A DNA stretch of 64,000 bases from positions 1 through 64,000 of the forward strand of contig RAYB01000014.1 of NCBI GenBank assembly GCA_003669055.1, in the 5' to 3' direction. Within the stretch, counting starts at the first letter, position 1, and the number at the start of each line of letters is the position of its first letter. This DNA is from a bacterium 1XD21-70 (GTDB lineage: Bacteria; Bacillota; Clostridia; Lachnospirales; Lachnospiraceae). The position numbers and the translations under genes were made by a program. Below the pieces are notes generated by a model. The model saw only the letters and a list, made by a program, of their open reading frames with translations, had not been told where the DNA came from and made no database searches. This document shows positions 62,765 to 64,000 of this stretch, piece by piece.

Positions 62765-63754
62765 ATGGAAAAATTCATAACAAAAGCGGCATGTCTTAAC
62801 GGTGCCTATGACATTGAACTGATTGACAGGGAACTGGTGTGTGGGGAAGACGACATTATTGTAAAGAATCATTTGATGGGAATCTGCGGATCGGATAAAA
62901 GCTTCTATCGGGGCTTTATGCCCCCTCAGACGGCAGAGTTCCGCCAGCCTCCCCAATTCCCCTTTTTGCTGGGGCATGAGAGCGGGGGCACGGTGGTGGC
63001 CGTGGGAAGCCGGGTCAGCGACTATAAGGTGGGAGACAAGGTGATTGCCTTTGGCTGGAACAATAATTTTGCAGAGTATTTTATGGCAAAGGCATTTCAG
63101 CTGCAGCCCGTTCCTTTTGGCCTGGATATGGATATTGCCAGCCTGGGCGAGCCTACGTCATGCGCCATGTATTCGGGCCTGAATTGCCGGGTTCAGCTAG
63201 GAGACTGTGTGGTGGTCATGGGAGGCGGTTATGCCGGGCAGATTATTGCCCAGTGCGCCAAGCTTAAAGGGGCTTATCAGGTGATTGTGGTAGACGTGCT
63301 GGAAGGAAAGCTGGATCTGGCAAAAGCGCTGGGGGCAGACCTTGTGATTAACAGCAGCGAGGAGGATCCGGTGGCAAAGGTAAAGGAGATTACCGGAGGC
63401 ATCGGTGCAGATGTGGTGGTGGAGGCGGCCGGAACAGAGGAATCCTTCAACGCCGCCAGCGCCATGGTCCGCCATAACGGAAAGTTTGTATTTTATAGCT
63501 GGGTGACCAAGCCGGTGACACTCAATATCAGCCGGTGGCATGATGACGGGCTGGAATTTGTCAATACCTGCCTGGTCCATCACACCTGGCAGCAGAGGTA
63601 TGTGTGGTTTCCTGAAACCATGCGCCCCATTGCCCAGGGCCTGGTGGAGATCCGGCCGCTCATTACCAACGAATTTAAACTGGAAGATTTGAAGGCAGGT
63701 TTTGAACTGGCAGACAGGGACGATGCTGCTATTAAGATTGTATTCCGCCCGTAG
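62765..63754 (+). CDS. Zinc-type medium-chain alcohol dehydrogenase, short form
   Basis: The 329-residue MDR dehydrogenase has the catalytic zinc site GICGSDKSF (Cys and Asp), GHESGGTV (His-Glu) and GEPTSCAMY, then the NAD-binding fold VVMGGGYAGQIIAQC. The usual four-cysteine structural zinc lobe (about residues 90-115) is missing: the sequence goes directly from VGDKVIAFG to NNNFAEYFM. CAGGAGG precedes ATG 62765. The position implies oxidation of a polyol or acid sugar. Confidence 0.9.
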   Translation: MEKFITKAACLNGAYDIELIDRELVCGEDDIIVKNHLMGICGSDKSFYRGFMPPQTAEFRQPPQFPFLLGHESGGTVVAVGSRVSDYKVGDKVIAFGWNNNFAEYFMAKAFQLQPVPFGLDMDIASLGEPTSCAMYSGLNCRVQLGDCVVVMGGGYAGQIIAQCAKLKGAYQVIVVDVLEGKLDLAKALGADLVINSSEEDPVAKVKEITGGIGADVVVEAAGTEESFNAASAMVRHNGKFVFYSWVTKPVTLNISRWHDDGLEFVNTCLVHHTWQQRYVWFPETMRPIAQGLVEIRPLITNEFKLEDLKAGFELADRDDAAIKIVFRP

Positions 63755-63851
63755 GCGGAAAGGCTGAAAATGAGGGGCAAAGGAAATAATGGGCATAATT
63801 AGGAAAGGAAGGGAACGGCCCAGGGTGCATGGGCGGTCAAGGGGATGGCGC

Positions 63852-64000
63852 ATGGAGAAAGAGTTGAGGCAGAAGATGGAGGAGGCAGTTTGGGTTGCAT
63901 GCAGTTTGTTTGCGCGCAACCGGGTTACCGGCTCTTCGGCAAATCTGAGTTTCTTACATAACGGGAGCATGTATATCACTGCAAGCGGAAGCTGTTTCGG
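63852..64000 (+). CDS. Class II aldolase/decarboxylase, OtnC-like, partial
   Basis: Only the first 49 codons are inside the window. They contain ARNRVTGSSANLSFL and SMYITASGSCF, the start of the class II aldolase/adducin fold. Family members in tetronate clusters (OtnC/YgbL) decarboxylate 3-oxo-tetronate 4-phosphate. ATG 63852 follows AAGGGG. It continues past the right end of the window. Confidence 0.85.
   Translation, partial: MEKELRQKMEEAVWVACSLFARNRVTGSSANLSFLHNGSMYITASGSCF

Overview
The window looks like chromosomal DNA of a Gram-positive, anaerobic gut Firmicute, most likely a Lachnospiraceae (Clostridium XIVa / Enterocloster-like) organism. The support is strong AGGAGG ribosome-binding sites, an iron-sulfur L-serine dehydratase in two subunits, zinc-ribbon/FecR/YARHG and WYL proteins, TnpV remnants, and many short-chain transport and peptide-use genes at moderate GC. 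No rRNA, no canonical tRNA and no CRISPR array was seen.

Layout. 1-840: two tandem copies of a small type I toxin/antisense-RNA locus. 970-4550: a degenerate AAA+ regulator, a lipoprotein and remnants of TnpV and TetR genes. 4687-13855: a peptide-use operon made of oppA, oppB, oppC, oppD and oppF, then M55, M42 and C26 family peptidases; oppB and oppC are separated by 52-bp repeats that each carry a ribosome-binding site. 13978-21081: a chemoreceptor, a YefM/RelE-type toxin-antitoxin pair, a Na/Pi cotransporter and a zinc-ribbon/FecR/YARHG membrane protein. 21092-25966: a HAD phosphatase and two WYL regulators, divergent from a structured noncoding region that holds a circularly permuted tRNA mimic (bacterial Y-RNA-like) and from a slipin gene. 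26083-30108: xth, a MarR-controlled MATE pump, TatD and DUF503. 30124-39905: an eroding accessory region with several broken genes (EamA, RlaP, alpha/beta hydrolase, cell-wall-binding protein) among intact small genes such as kptA, acetyltransferases, an amidase and a Uma2 protein. 40135-42987: sdaAB and sdaAA divergent from a LysR gene. 43123-46754: a methyltransferase overlapping a PLD-nuclease/helicase gene, possibly defence. 46960-55879: a lipoprotein whose start lies in 15-bp repeats, MutT, an AraC-acetyltransferase fusion, a MATE pump, a GntR-controlled ABC transporter and a GH13 alpha-glucosidase. 55911-56102: palindromic intergenic repeats. 56211-64000: a sigma-54 divergon for an acid-sugar pathway.

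How genes work together. The Opp system should import oligopeptides that the co-transcribed peptidases, including a D-aminopeptidase-like M55 enzyme, break down. The 56-64 kb divergon has one PrpR-like sigma-54 activator between two operons, each with a good -24/-12 promoter. Together they encode a GntP permease, a DUF1537 acid-sugar kinase, a SAF-domain dehydrogenase, a zinc-type dehydrogenase and the start of a class II aldolase, which fits import and breakdown of a four-carbon acid sugar (tetronate-like).

The strongest candidate for something little described is the 24.3-24.9 kb noncoding region. A T-arm precedes a D-arm and an anticodon-like arm in permuted order, between paired WYL regulators and a slipin. 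KptA and a broken RlaP lie about 6 kb downstream, so this may be the remains of an RNA-repair locus.
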